NCBI GenBank assembly: GCA_039808885.1
Contig: JBDHTX010000008.1
Coordinates: 91,279 to 155,278, forward strand
Reading direction: 5' to 3'
Origin: Dongia_A sp039808885
Lineage (GTDB): Bacteria > Pseudomonadota > Alphaproteobacteria > Dongiales > Dongiaceae
DNA: 64,000 nt
Position numbers and translations under genes: made by a program. The notes below the pieces were generated by a model that saw only the letters and a program-made list of their open reading frames with translations, did not search any database and had not been told where the DNA came from. Shown piece by piece: positions 41,727-49,765 of the stretch (positions within the stretch are counted from its first letter, which is position 1; every line of letters begins with the position of its first letter).

Positions 41727-42959
41727 TCATGAAAATTGCCGCGCCACCTCGGCCAGCGCCGCATCGGTCGCCTCGAGGGCGCGGTCGATGTCGGCGGCTT
41801 GGTGCGCCGCGCTCAGGAACATGGTGTGGGTGGCGTGCATGTAGACGCCGCGCTTCAAGGCCTCGGTGCAGAACAGCCAGCCCTTCTTGCGCTCCGCGTC
41901 GTCGTCGAACAGGATCACCGGCATCTGTACCGGGCCGCTCTGCTGCAGCTTCACGCCATGGGCCCTGGCCTGGGCGTCGATGCCGTCGCGGAAGCGCTGG
42001 CCCATGCGCTGCATGACGCCGACCGCGTCGATCTGCTTCATCTTGGCGATGGCGGCGAGCGAGGCCGCCATGGAGACGGCGCCGTACCAGAACGAGCCGG
42101 TGACGAAGATGCGCCCCGCCGCCTCGCGGAACTTGTCGTTGCCGGTGACGCAGCCCAGCGCATAGCCGTTGGCGATCGCCTTGGACCAGGCGGAGAGGTC
42201 GGGCTTCACGCCGACCAGCTCCCAGCTGCCGCCCATATGCAGGCGAAAGCCGGCGCGCACGTCGTCGACGATGAGGGCGGCGCCGGTCTTGTCGCAGAGG
42301 CGACGCGCGGCCTGGGCGAAGTCCCTGGTCGGCGCCTCATGCGTCTTGCCGAGATCGTGCTTGAAGGCGGAGACGAAGAGGCCGGCGAAGTCGTCGCCCG
42401 CTTCCGCCACCGCGCGCTCCAGGCTCGCCACGTCGTTGTAGTCGTAGCGGATCAGGTGCACGCGATCCTCGGCCGTGGCGCCATTCGGATACGGATTGCA
42501 CCATGGAACCGCGCCGTGATAGGCGCCATTCGCCACCAGGATCTTGCGCTTGCCCGTCGCCTCGCGCGCGGTCATGGCGCAGATCGTCGTCGCGTCGGTG
42601 CCGTTCTTCTGGAACAGCGCCCAATCGGCATGGACGACGGTGTCGACCATCAGCTCGGCGAGCTCGACCAGCCGCGCGCTGGGCCCGTTGAAGATGTCGC
42701 CCTCGGCGCGCTGCTTGTCCGCCGCCCGGTTCACGTCGGCGTCGTTGTAGCCGAGCAGCATCGGGCCGTAGGCGCACATGAAGTCGATGTATTCGCGGCC
42801 CTCGACGTCCCACAGGCGGCAGCCCTCGGCGCGCGCGAAATACTGCGGATAGGCGGCCGGCAGGCGGGCGGCGTTCATATGCCCCCACATGCCGTTCGGA
42901 ATCACCCGGCGGGCCCGGTCGCGCAACCCGGCGTCAATGGAATTATGCAAGCGGTCCAA
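41727..42959 (-). CDS. Class III aminotransferase (glutamate-1-semialdehyde aminomutase-like)
   Basis: This 410-residue PLP enzyme has IDFMCAYGPMLLGYNDADV, FQKNGTDATTICAMTARE, LIVDDVRAGFRLHMGGSWE and the PLP Lys in DLSAWSKAIANGYALGC. RDRARRVIPNGMWGHMN is part of the usual N-terminus, so the start must be upstream of the two Met residues; TTG 42959 with GGGGGAAG four bases ahead fits best. It is the first gene of the ten-gene minus-strand operon. It moves or removes an amino group from the imported compound; cofactor partner and substrate are unknown. Confidence 0.82.
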   Translation of the reverse strand: MDRLHNSIDAGLRDRARRVIPNGMWGHMNAARLPAAYPQYFARAEGCRLWDVEGREYIDFMCAYGPMLLGYNDADVNRAADKQRAEGDIFNGPSARLVELAELMVDTVVHADWALFQKNGTDATTICAMTAREATGKRKILVANGAYHGAVPWCNPYPNGATAEDRVHLIRYDYNDVASLERAVAEAGDDFAGLFVSAFKHDLGKTHEAPTRDFAQAARRLCDKTGAALIVDDVRAGFRLHMGGSWELVGVKPDLSAWSKAIANGYALGCVTGNDKFREAAGRIFVTGSFWYGAVSMAASLAAIAKMKQIDAVGVMQRMGQRFRDGIDAQARAHGVKLQQSGPVQMPVILFDDDAERKKGWLFCTEALKRGVYMHATHTMFLSAAHQAADIDRALEATDAALAEVARQFS

Positions 42960-43008
42960 TGGCTTCCCCCAATGTCGCCCGGCTTCCCCGCAGCCCGCCG
43001 GAGCGAAG

Positions 43009-43047
43009 ATATATCCTATAGCGTCGCAAATCCTATATGCTATATCC
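43009..43047. promoter_or_regulatory. AT-rich divergent control region
   Basis: ATATATCCTATAGCG (43009-43023) and AATCCTATATGCTATATCC (43029-43047) share TCCTATA and contain the near-palindrome TATATGCTATA. They are strikingly AT-rich within GC-rich DNA, between the divergent aminotransferase and kinase starts, so they may hold overlapping -10 boxes and a GntR operator. Confidence 0.5.
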
Positions 43048-43073
43048 TCGCTCGCGCAACGGGGAAATTCACG

Positions 43074-44360
43074 ATGGCGCAGGAATCGCCGCTGCTCCTG
43101 GGCGGCATATCCGACGATTTCACGGGCGGGCTCGAACTGGCGTCGATGATGGCGCGGGACGGGCTGCGCACGCGGCTGCTGACCCGCCTGGCGCGGCGCG
43201 CGGACCTCAAGGATCTCGACGTCGCCGTCATCGCGCTGAAAAGCCGGGTGGCGCCGGCGGCGAAGGCGGTGCGCGATTTCTCCAAGGCGATGGACGTGAT
43301 CGCCAGCCGCGGCGCGCGGCAGGTCTTCTTCAAATACTGCGCCACCTTCGATTCGACGCCGCGCGGCAATATCGGCCCCTGCGCCGATTACCTGGCCGAC
43401 CGGCTCGGAATCGACTTCACCGGCTTCTGTCCCGCCTTCCCCGATGTCGAGCGCAAGGTCTATCGCGGGCATCTGTTCTGGGCCGACCAGCTCATTTCGG
43501 ATTCCCTGAAGCGCTTCGATCCGTTGACGCCGATGCGCGACCCCAATCTGGTGCGCGTGCTGCAGGCGCAGACCAAGCACAAGGTCGGCCTCATCCGGCA
43601 CGAGGATCTGCAGCGCGAGCTGGACGAGCGCCGCGCCCGCATCGCCGCCGAGCAGCAGGCCGGCGCGCGCTACGCCATCTGCGACGCCATCGGCAATGAC
43701 GATCTGCAGCGCCTGGCGGAAGTGAGCGTCGACTGGAAGCTGATGACCGGCGGCTCCTCGGTCGCCGAATACTACCCCGAGCTGTGGCGCGCCAAGGGCT
43801 GGGCCACGGCACCCAAGGAGCCGGTCACGTTGCGGCCCGTCGCCGGGCCGGCGCTCGTGCTCGCCGGGTCCTGCGCCGAGCAGACCGCGGCGCAGATCGC
43901 GCATTTCGGCCAGACCCATCCGGTGCAGCGCATCGACCTGCTGCAGGCCGCCGCCGATCCCGGACTGGTTGAGGCGGCTCTGGACCAGGCGCGGCGCGAC
44001 GTCGCCAAGGGCTCGATCGGCATCGCCGTCGCCGCCAGCCCGGCGGAGGTCGAGGCGGCGCAGAAGAAATTCGGCCGTCGCGGCGCCGCGCGCAGGGCGG
44101 AGGAGATCCTGAGCCGGATGGCGGTGGCGCTGCACGGCGTCGGCGTGCGCCGCTTCGTCATCGCCGGGGGCGAGACCTCCGGCGCCATCCTCGAGGCGCT
44201 GAAGGTGCGCGCCATGGATATCAGCCCCTATCGGGGGCCGGGCACCGCGCGCGCCGTCAGCGCCGGCCCCGACCCGATGTCCTTCCATCTCAAGCCCGGC
44301 AAGCTCGGCAGCATCGACATGCTGGACCAGGCCGCCGCAGACCAGAGACCCGCCACATGA
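43074..44360 (+). CDS. otnK: Four-carbon acid sugar kinase (DUF1537; 3-oxo-tetronate kinase-like)
   Basis: This 428-residue kinase has the N-terminal Asp-rich GGISDDFTGGLELASMMARDG and the C-terminal nucleotide-binding FVIAGGETSGAILEAL, the two signatures of the DUF1537 family. In characterised pairs OtnK phosphorylates 3-oxo-tetronate and the adjacent OtnC decarboxylates the product to dihydroxyacetone phosphate. The next gene is OtnC-like and overlaps by ATGA, supporting the same reaction pair. Other family members act on threonate or 3-oxo-isoapionate, so the exact substrate is open. Confidence 0.82.
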   Translation: MAQESPLLLGGISDDFTGGLELASMMARDGLRTRLLTRLARRADLKDLDVAVIALKSRVAPAAKAVRDFSKAMDVIASRGARQVFFKYCATFDSTPRGNIGPCADYLADRLGIDFTGFCPAFPDVERKVYRGHLFWADQLISDSLKRFDPLTPMRDPNLVRVLQAQTKHKVGLIRHEDLQRELDERRARIAAEQQAGARYAICDAIGNDDLQRLAEVSVDWKLMTGGSSVAEYYPELWRAKGWATAPKEPVTLRPVAGPALVLAGSCAEQTAAQIAHFGQTHPVQRIDLLQAAADPGLVEAALDQARRDVAKGSIGIAVAASPAEVEAAQKKFGRRGAARRAEEILSRMAVALHGVGVRRFVIAGGETSGAILEALKVRAMDISPYRGPGTARAVSAGPDPMSFHLKPGKLGSIDMLDQAAADQRPAT

Positions 44361-45043
44361 CTGGCCACATGACCGCCGAAGCCGCGATCCGCAGCGCCAT
44401 CGTCGAGGTGAATGCCGAGCTGGAGCGGCTGCGCATGAATGTCTGCGCCACCGGCAATATCAGCGTGCGCTGGCAGGACGGCATCCTGATCACCCCGGCC
44501 GGCTGCCGGGTGGAGACGCTGGCGCCGGAGCATCTCGTCTTCGTCCGCCTCGACGGCAGTCATGAGGGGCCGCTGCGCCCGTCCTCCGAGACCGACATGC
44601 ATCTCGCGGTCTATCGCCACGCGCCGCAGGCGAAGGCGGTCGTGCACACCCATGCCGACCATTGCGTGGCGCTGTCGACCTTCCGCCAGCCGATCCCGGC
44701 CTTCCACTACATGGTCAACGGCTTCGGCGGCATGGACGTGCCCTGCGTCGACTATCTGCCCTTCGGCTCCGTTGCGCTCGCCGACGCGGCCGGCGCGGCG
44801 CTCGCCGAGCGCACCGCCTGCCTGCTCGCCAATCACGGCATGCTGGCGCGCGGCAGCACGCTGCTCGCCGCCTTCGAGACGGCGCTGAAGCTGGAGACGC
44901 TGGCGCGGCAATACCTGCTGGCCAAGAGCCTCGGCACGCCGACGCTGCTGACGCCCGAGGAATGGGTGGTGGTGCAGCAGCAATACAAGACCTATGGCAA
45001 GGCGCAGGCTCTCGATCGCACCCCGCGCTGGCAATTGCCGTGA
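44357..45043 (+). CDS. otnC: Class II aldolase-type 3-oxo-tetronate-4-phosphate decarboxylase
   Basis: This 228-residue protein has ATGNISVRWQDGILITPAG, the zinc His pair in AVVHTHADHCVAL and the third ligand in LLANHGMLARG, the standard aldolase II set. Coupled by overlap to the kinase gene and to the following gene (GTGA). Decarboxylation to a triose phosphate is the established role of OtnC; assignment rests on pairing with the kinase. Distinct from the aldolase-like protein at 12203-12964. Confidence 0.82.
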   Translation: MTGHMTAEAAIRSAIVEVNAELERLRMNVCATGNISVRWQDGILITPAGCRVETLAPEHLVFVRLDGSHEGPLRPSSETDMHLAVYRHAPQAKAVVHTHADHCVALSTFRQPIPAFHYMVNGFGGMDVPCVDYLPFGSVALADAAGAALAERTACLLANHGMLARGSTLLAAFETALKLETLARQYLLAKSLGTPTLLTPEEWVVVQQQYKTYGKAQALDRTPRWQLP

Positions 45044-45849
45044 CCGCGACCACGCCCTTCGAGATCAGCGGCCGGACCAGGATCATGTTCATCCTGGCCG
45101 ACCCGGTCGCGCATATCCGCGGCAGCGTGGTGCTGACCCGCGAATTGCGCGCCCTCGGCCATGACATCGCCATCTCGCCCCTGCATGTGAAGCCGGCCGA
45201 CCTGGCGCAGACGGTCGCGGCGATCCGCAAATTCCAGAACGTCGCCGGCTTCGGCATCACCATCCCGCACAAGATCGCGGTCGCGTCCATGATCGACGAA
45301 CTGCTGCCGCAGGCGAGGCTGGTCGGCTCGGTCAATTTCGTGCGCCGCAATCCCGACGGCACGCTGGTGGGCGACAATCTCGACGGGATCGGCTTCGTCG
45401 ACGGCGCGCGGCAGAGCGGCATCGACTTCGCCGGCAGGCGCGTGCTGCAACTGGGCGCCGGCGGCGCCGGGCGCTCCATCGCCTTCTCCATCGCGGCTGC
45501 CGGTGCCGCGGCGCTGGGCATCGCCAACCGCACCGCGGACAAGGCCGCGGAACTGGCAAAAGCGGTGCACGCCGCCTATCCGGCCTGCGACGCCTTCGCC
45601 GCGCCCGCAGACGTGCAAGGCTTCGATGCCGTGGTCAACACCACCAGCCTCGGCATGAAGGCGGAGGATCCGCTGCCCGCCGACGTAACCCATCTGCGGC
45701 CAGAGATGTCGGTCTCCGAGATCATCATGTCGCCGGAGATGACGCCGCTGCTGCGCGCCGGCCGGGAGCGCGGCTGCCGCATCAGCCTCGGCAAGAGCAT
45801 GCTGGAGAACCAGGTGAAGCGGCTGGAGGCGCTGCTGCGGCTGGCGTAG
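45040..45849 (+). CDS. Shikimate dehydrogenase-family oxidoreductase
   Basis: This 269-residue protein has the substrate domain start FILADPVAHIRGSVVLTREL, the catalytic Lys in GITIPHKIAVAS, NLDGIGFVDG and the nucleotide-binding GAGGAGRSIAFSIAAAG; the later NTTSLGM is typical. It starts with GTG overlapping the OtnC stop. The usual aroE would not sit in a sugar-acid operon, so this paralogue probably oxidises the hydroxy-acid to the 3-oxo acid fed to the kinase, the place normally taken by a LtnD-type dehydrogenase. Confidence 0.82.
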   Translation: MTATTPFEISGRTRIMFILADPVAHIRGSVVLTRELRALGHDIAISPLHVKPADLAQTVAAIRKFQNVAGFGITIPHKIAVASMIDELLPQARLVGSVNFVRRNPDGTLVGDNLDGIGFVDGARQSGIDFAGRRVLQLGAGGAGRSIAFSIAAAGAAALGIANRTADKAAELAKAVHAAYPACDAFAAPADVQGFDAVVNTTSLGMKAEDPLPADVTHLRPEMSVSEIIMSPEMTPLLRAGRERGCRISLGKSMLENQVKRLEALLRLA

Positions 45850-45859
45850 GCGATCTAGC

Positions 45860-46339
45860 CTAGCCGCGCCGCGCCTTCTCGATCGCGGCGACGTCGATCT
45901 TCGTCATGTCCATCATCGCCGCGAAGGCGCGCTTGGCTTCGGCGCCGCCGGCGGCCATCGCCTCGGTCAGCACGCGCGGCGTGATCTGCCAGTTGACGCC
46001 CCATCTGTCCTTGCACCAGCCGCAGGCGCTTTCCTGGCCGCCATTGCCGACGATGGCGTTCCAGTAGCGGTCGGTCTCCGCCTGGTCGTCGGTCGCGATC
46101 TGGAACGAGAAGGCCTCGCTGTGCTTGAACGCCGGCCCGCCATTGAGGCCGATGCAGGGGATGCCGCAGACGGTGAACTCGACCACCAGCACGTCGCCTT
46201 CCTGGCCGGACGGATAATCGCCGGGCGCCCGCCAGACCGCGCCGACCGCGCTGTCGGGGAAGGTCGCCGCATAGAAGCGCGCCGCCGCCTCGGCGTCCTT
46301 GTCGTACCACACGCAGATGGTGTTCTTGGCGATGGGCAT
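45860..46339 (-). CDS. PhnB/glyoxalase-superfamily protein
   Basis: This 159-residue protein of the 3-demethylubiquinone-9 3-methyltransferase/PhnB-like fold reads MPIAKNTICVWYDKDAEAAA, then GIPCIGLNGGPAFKHSEAFSF, ATDDQAETDRYWNAIVGNGG and WGVNWQITPR. The start ATG 46339 has GAGAGGAAAAC upstream. Cytoplasmic; the biochemical role of this VOC subgroup is not established. It is convergent with the preceding operon. Confidence 0.8.
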   Translation of the reverse strand: MPIAKNTICVWYDKDAEAAARFYAATFPDSAVGAVWRAPGDYPSGQEGDVLVVEFTVCGIPCIGLNGGPAFKHSEAFSFQIATDDQAETDRYWNAIVGNGGQESACGWCKDRWGVNWQITPRVLTEAMAAGGAEAKRAFAAMMDMTKIDVAAIEKARRG

Positions 46340-46650
46340 GATGTTTTCCTCTCCCGTCTGGTTCGCAGTCCGGCCCGGCTTGCGGCGCGCGTCAAGGCGG
46401 GCCACAGTCGGCCTCCCCCGCACGCGGACCCCAATCACGCCGGCGCAAGCGGTATCCGAGCTCGACCTGCGTCTCGCTGCCTCGCCACAGACAGAACCAC
46501 CCGACGAAGGCACCATTGGCCGTGCGGCGCGCCGGCCTGGATGAAAATGGGCAACGGGAAATCAACGGATTGGCTGACGCCAATGGGCGATGTACCGATG
46601 CTCGGGGCCTGCTTGGCGGGTTCTACCCGTCGCTCGTCAATGCGCATCCC
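46340..46650. other. Intergenic region without a recognised feature
   Basis: These 311 bases lie between the PhnB-like gene and the 3' end of the histidine kinase gene. Short open frames exist on both strands but none shows a domain, a good ribosome binding site or codon use like its neighbours. Nothing else recognised. Confidence 0.5.
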
Positions 46651-48012
46651 TCAAGGATCGCTGTCGTTCCGCTCGCTGCCGTCCAACATGACAAGGAGCT
46701 GCACCCGCGCCTCAAATCCGGCATTCGTGCCAGGGATCGGTGAATGCAGCTCAAGCCGGGCGCCGGCACCGGATGCAATCGCCTCGGCAATGGCGAGGCC
46801 GAGGCCGGAGCCCTTCGCTCCGGTTGCTCCGCGTTCGAACGGCAGCGTAAGCCGGCGCAGCTTATCCGGCGGCACGACGGCGCCACCATTGCGCACCGAC
46901 ATCATTCCGCTCCGGGAGAGGGAGACCAAGACGGGCTCGTCCGCCGCTCCATGCTTCAAAGCGTTCTCGATCAGATTGCGAGCGAGGATCGCGAAGGCGT
47001 CGACATCCATCGTCGATTGCACGGCGCGCTCGGGCACGTCGATCCTCAGCCGCGTACCTTCCGGTGTTCGCCGAAGTTCTTCGGCCACCAGCCTCAGAAC
47101 CGGCGCCAGGTCTTGCGGCGCTTGCGACAGCAGGCCGCCGCCCTCTGCCTTGGCGAGCTGCATGAGCTTTTCGCTGAGGCCAGTGAGGGCATGCAGAGCG
47201 GCTTCGACCTGGCGCGCGCGTTCGCGCAGCGGTCCGTTCGGCGCTTCGAGTATCAGGCGCTGCGCTTGGGCGAGCGCGGCGGCAATTGGCGTGCGCAGTT
47301 CATGCGCGCTGCTGGCGGCGAAGCTGCGCTCGGCATCGAGTGCGCGACGCAGGCGGTCCATCAGCCGGTTGACGGCGTCGGCGATTGGTCTGATCTCGGT
47401 TGGAAGAGGTGCGGCATCGACCGGGGTGAGATCACCGCTCCCCCGCTTCTCAATGTCGCTCCGAATGGTTCTGACAGGACCCAGACTCGATCGCACCCAC
47501 CACCAGACTCCGGCCAGGCTGACGGGAATCAGCACCAGCAGCGGCAAAGCCAGGGTGAGCGCAACGTTGAGCGCCGCACGATGCCGGTGGCCGAGCGGTT
47601 CCGCAACGGTGACCTCAATCGTGCCGCGCACGGCCGTCTCGGTATAAAGACGATGGGTCGCGGTCTCCGAGAACCCTGGCTCCGAGACCGGCGGGAAGAT
47701 CGCCAAATCAGCATCGTGAGAGCGAAGAAGCACGTTGCCCGCGGTGTCCCGGACGACATAGGTCAGGTATTCCTCATGCGAACGCACGGGGGCAATGCGT
47801 TGCGTCGCCAGCGGATCGTCACGACTGACGATATCCATGACGGCGAGCGGCAGGACGCGTTGGGCGGTTTCCTGTATGGCGCTGTCGAACGCTTCATCCA
47901 GTTCATGGCGAGTGATCAGGCCCGCCGCCAGCGTCGCGCCGAGCCACATCAGCGTGATCCCGAAGGCAAGGCCGACGGCAAGGCGGCGCTGAAGGCTCCG
48001 TGCTCGTCTCAC
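46651..48012 (-). CDS. Sensor histidine kinase (QseC/PmrB type)
   Basis: This 453-residue membrane kinase has two membrane helices (about residues 10-32 and 152-178) around a periplasmic domain, then HAMP. The phosphorylated His is in ASSAHELRTPIAAALAQAQ, and ATP-binding boxes are NLIENALKHG and GSGLGLAIAEAIASG. The GTG start overlaps the stop of the response regulator (GTGA). Its periplasmic part shows no known ligand domain. It likely monitors an envelope or metal/redox signal for the divergent PepSY-DUF2271 cluster. Confidence 0.88.
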   Translation of the reverse strand: MRRARSLQRRLAVGLAFGITLMWLGATLAAGLITRHELDEAFDSAIQETAQRVLPLAVMDIVSRDDPLATQRIAPVRSHEEYLTYVVRDTAGNVLLRSHDADLAIFPPVSEPGFSETATHRLYTETAVRGTIEVTVAEPLGHRHRAALNVALTLALPLLVLIPVSLAGVWWWVRSSLGPVRTIRSDIEKRGSGDLTPVDAAPLPTEIRPIADAVNRLMDRLRRALDAERSFAASSAHELRTPIAAALAQAQRLILEAPNGPLRERARQVEAALHALTGLSEKLMQLAKAEGGGLLSQAPQDLAPVLRLVAEELRRTPEGTRLRIDVPERAVQSTMDVDAFAILARNLIENALKHGAADEPVLVSLSRSGMMSVRNGGAVVPPDKLRRLTLPFERGATGAKGSGLGLAIAEAIASGAGARLELHSPIPGTNAGFEARVQLLVMLDGSERNDSDP

Positions 48013-48668
48013 TCGCGACCCAAACGATAGCCCATGCCGCGTACCGTCTCGATGACGTCGCGACCGAGCTTCTTGCGCAGCTTGCTCACATGAACCTCGA
48101 TCGTGTTGCTCTCGACCTCCGCATCGAAGGAATAGAGCCATTCCTCAAGCTGCTCCTTGGAAAGGAGAGCTCCTCGCCGTTGCAGGAACGCCTCGAACAG
48201 GACCCATTCGCGGGCGGTCAGCGGCACCGGCTTGCCATCGCGCGTGATGGCGCGTGCCGCCATGTCGATCTTCAGGTCGCCCAGGACCATGATCGGATTT
48301 GGATTTCCTGAATAGCGCCGAGCGACCGCCTTCAGTCGCGCCGACAGCTCGGAGAGATCGAACGGCTTGACCAGATAGTCGTCCGCCCCCGCATTCAGTC
48401 CGCCGATGCGGTCGGAAACCTGGTCGAGGGCGGTCAGAATGATAACCGGCGTCGCATCTCCCGCCGCCCGCCGAGCGCGCAGGAACTCGAGTCCGCGGCC
48501 ATCCGGCAGCATCAGGTCAAGCAGGATCAGATCATACGAGATTGTCCGAAGATAGTCCGCGGCTTCGTCGAGGCGCCGGGCCCAATCAATCGTATGCCCC
48601 TCGGCCGCGACATGATCACGCACCGCGGCACCCAATCCCGGATCGTCCTCAACCAGCAAAACACGCAC
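48009..48668 (-). CDS. OmpR-family response regulator
   Basis: This 219-residue protein has a receiver domain with the acidic pair VEDD near residue 8, phosphorylated D51 in LILLDLMLPDGRG and the Lys in YLVKPFDLSELSARL. The C-terminal winged helix carries REWVLFEAFLQRRGALLSKEQLEEWLYSF and TIEVHVSKLRKKLG. First gene of the two-component operon. Two pairs of CTTCAG direct repeats with an 11-bp period lie in the gap to the divergent PepSY gene. Confidence 0.92.
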   Translation of the reverse strand: MRVLLVEDDPGLGAAVRDHVAAEGHTIDWARRLDEAADYLRTISYDLILLDLMLPDGRGLEFLRARRAAGDATPVIILTALDQVSDRIGGLNAGADDYLVKPFDLSELSARLKAVARRYSGNPNPIMVLGDLKIDMAARAITRDGKPVPLTAREWVLFEAFLQRRGALLSKEQLEEWLYSFDAEVESNTIEVHVSKLRKKLGRDVIETVRGMGYRLGRE

Positions 48669-48711
48669 GCGGCAGCCTTTCTTGTCGCCCGAACAGGCTT
48701 AGTCCAAGAAC

Positions 48712-48728
48712 CTGAAGCGAAGCTGAAG
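48712..48728 (-). promoter_or_regulatory. OmpR-type direct repeat facing the regulator gene
   Basis: On the minus strand CTTCAG occurs twice with an 11-bp period (plus strand CTGAAG at 48712-48717 and 48723-48728). One-turn direct repeats are the usual recognition form of OmpR/PhoB-type regulators. Points toward the regulator-kinase genes, so autoregulation is likely. Confidence 0.6.
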
Positions 48729-48743
48729 AAGGATCTTGTATCG

Positions 48744-48760
48744 CTTCAGTCTGCCTTCAG
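48744..48760 (+). promoter_or_regulatory. OmpR-type direct repeat facing the PepSY-DUF2271 cluster
   Basis: CTTCAG at 48744-48749 and 48755-48760, 11-bp period, is the mirror of the site at 48712-48728. Lies about 50 bases upstream of the first gene of the divergent operon, a place suited to activation. Confidence 0.6.
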
Positions 48761-48811
48761 GTTCCAGGCGCATGGTGCCGCCATCGTAACTCCTAAGTGG
48801 GAGAAAGCACC

Positions 48812-49216
48812 ATGAGATACCCTGTCCTGACCGCAGTTTTTGCGCTGACCGCTCTTGGTGGCGGAGCGGCGCTGGCCGACGACGACTGCGACGCGCCGAT
48901 GGCCGATTGGCAGCCGCGCAACGCGGTGCAGCAGCTGGCCGAATCGAAAGGCTGGACCGTCCGGCGCATCAAGACCGATGACGGCTGCTATGAAATCAAG
49001 GGCCGGAACGCAGCCGGCGATGAAATCGAAGTGAAGGTCCATCCAGCGACCCTCGAGATCATCGAGATCGAGATCGAGGACGGCGATGACGAGGATGGCG
49101 ACGAAAATCCCTCCGCAAGCGCGCCGGATACGCAGGGCGCCGCGCCCGCACCGAACCCGGCCCCGAAAAATCGCCTGGTCAATGGGAACGGCAAGCCCTC
49201 GGCGGTGGTGGAATGA
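48812..49216 (+). CDS. Periplasmic PepSY-like domain protein
   Basis: This 134-residue protein has a signal peptide (MRYPVLTAVFALTALGGGAALA) and one PepSY-like domain: QPRNAVQQLAESKGWTVRRIKTDDGCYEI and VKVHPATLEIIEIEIEDGD. Two Cys (DDDCDAP and DGCYEI) may form a disulfide. The tail is acidic then Ala/Pro-rich. ATG 48812, with GTGGGAGAAAGCACC upstream. First gene of the divergent operon. Single-domain PepSY proteins like this are often induced by their cognate two-component system. Confidence 0.8.
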   Translation: MRYPVLTAVFALTALGGGAALADDDCDAPMADWQPRNAVQQLAESKGWTVRRIKTDDGCYEIKGRNAAGDEIEVKVHPATLEIIEIEIEDGDDEDGDENPSASAPDTQGAAPAPNPAPKNRLVNGNGKPSAVVE

Positions 49217-49272
49217 GCCGCCAAGGTCCGACCACGCGCCTGCCCCTCGCTGCCCACACCCGGAGAAGATCC

Positions 49273-49743
49273 ATGAAGAAGATTGCCGCCGCCCTCGCGC
49301 TCGCCACCGCCCTTGGCCTTCCGACCCTGGCTGAGGCACGGGAGATCACCTTCACCACCAAGCTGAAGCAATATGGCGGTGCCGGCGCTTATGTTGTGCT
49401 CTACGTCACCGATGGCAACGGTCAGTACCAGGGCACGCTCTGGATGGCCGGCGGCAAGTCCAAATACTATAGGCACCTCAGCGATTGGAAGCGCGCGAGC
49501 GGAGGCGATCTTCGCGAGATCGATGGGATCACCGGCGCCAGCGTGGGCAGCGGCAAGACCCTGACCGTCAAGCTCGACCTCGCCGATGCGCTGATCGATG
49601 CCGGCTATCAGATCCACATCGACGCTGCCGCCGAAGATATGGCCGACAGTCCCAGCGAGATCGTCGTGCCGCTGACGTCGGGTGGGGCCGGCCAAGCCGC
49701 GACGGGGCGGGCCTACATCGAGGCCTTCACCTATTCCATGTGA
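49273..49743 (+). CDS. DUF2271 periplasmic protein with flavinylation-like motif
   Basis: This 156-residue protein has a signal peptide (MKKIAAALALATALGLPTLA, cut near AEA). The mature part is a DUF2271 domain: FTTKLKQYGGAGAYVVLYVTDGNG, LWMAGGKSKYYRHLSDWKRA and the motif EIDGITGASVGSGKT. D-x-I-T-G-A-S resembles the ApbE target motif seen in FMN-bind proteins, with S90 as the putative FMN acceptor. GGAGAAGATCC precedes ATG 49273; the longer frame is rejected. Neighbours are a flavoreductase and ApbE, as expected for such a system. Confidence 0.85.
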   Translation: MKKIAAALALATALGLPTLAEAREITFTTKLKQYGGAGAYVVLYVTDGNGQYQGTLWMAGGKSKYYRHLSDWKRASGGDLREIDGITGASVGSGKTLTVKLDLADALIDAGYQIHIDAAAEDMADSPSEIVVPLTSGGAGQAATGRAYIEAFTYSM

Positions 49744-49765
49744 TCGAGGAACGGGGACGGACATC

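Noticed and set aside
41736..43073. A 446-codon N-terminal extension of the plus-strand kinase
   Set aside because: It lies antisense to the aminotransferase gene, and the kinase family signature begins right after ATG 43074.
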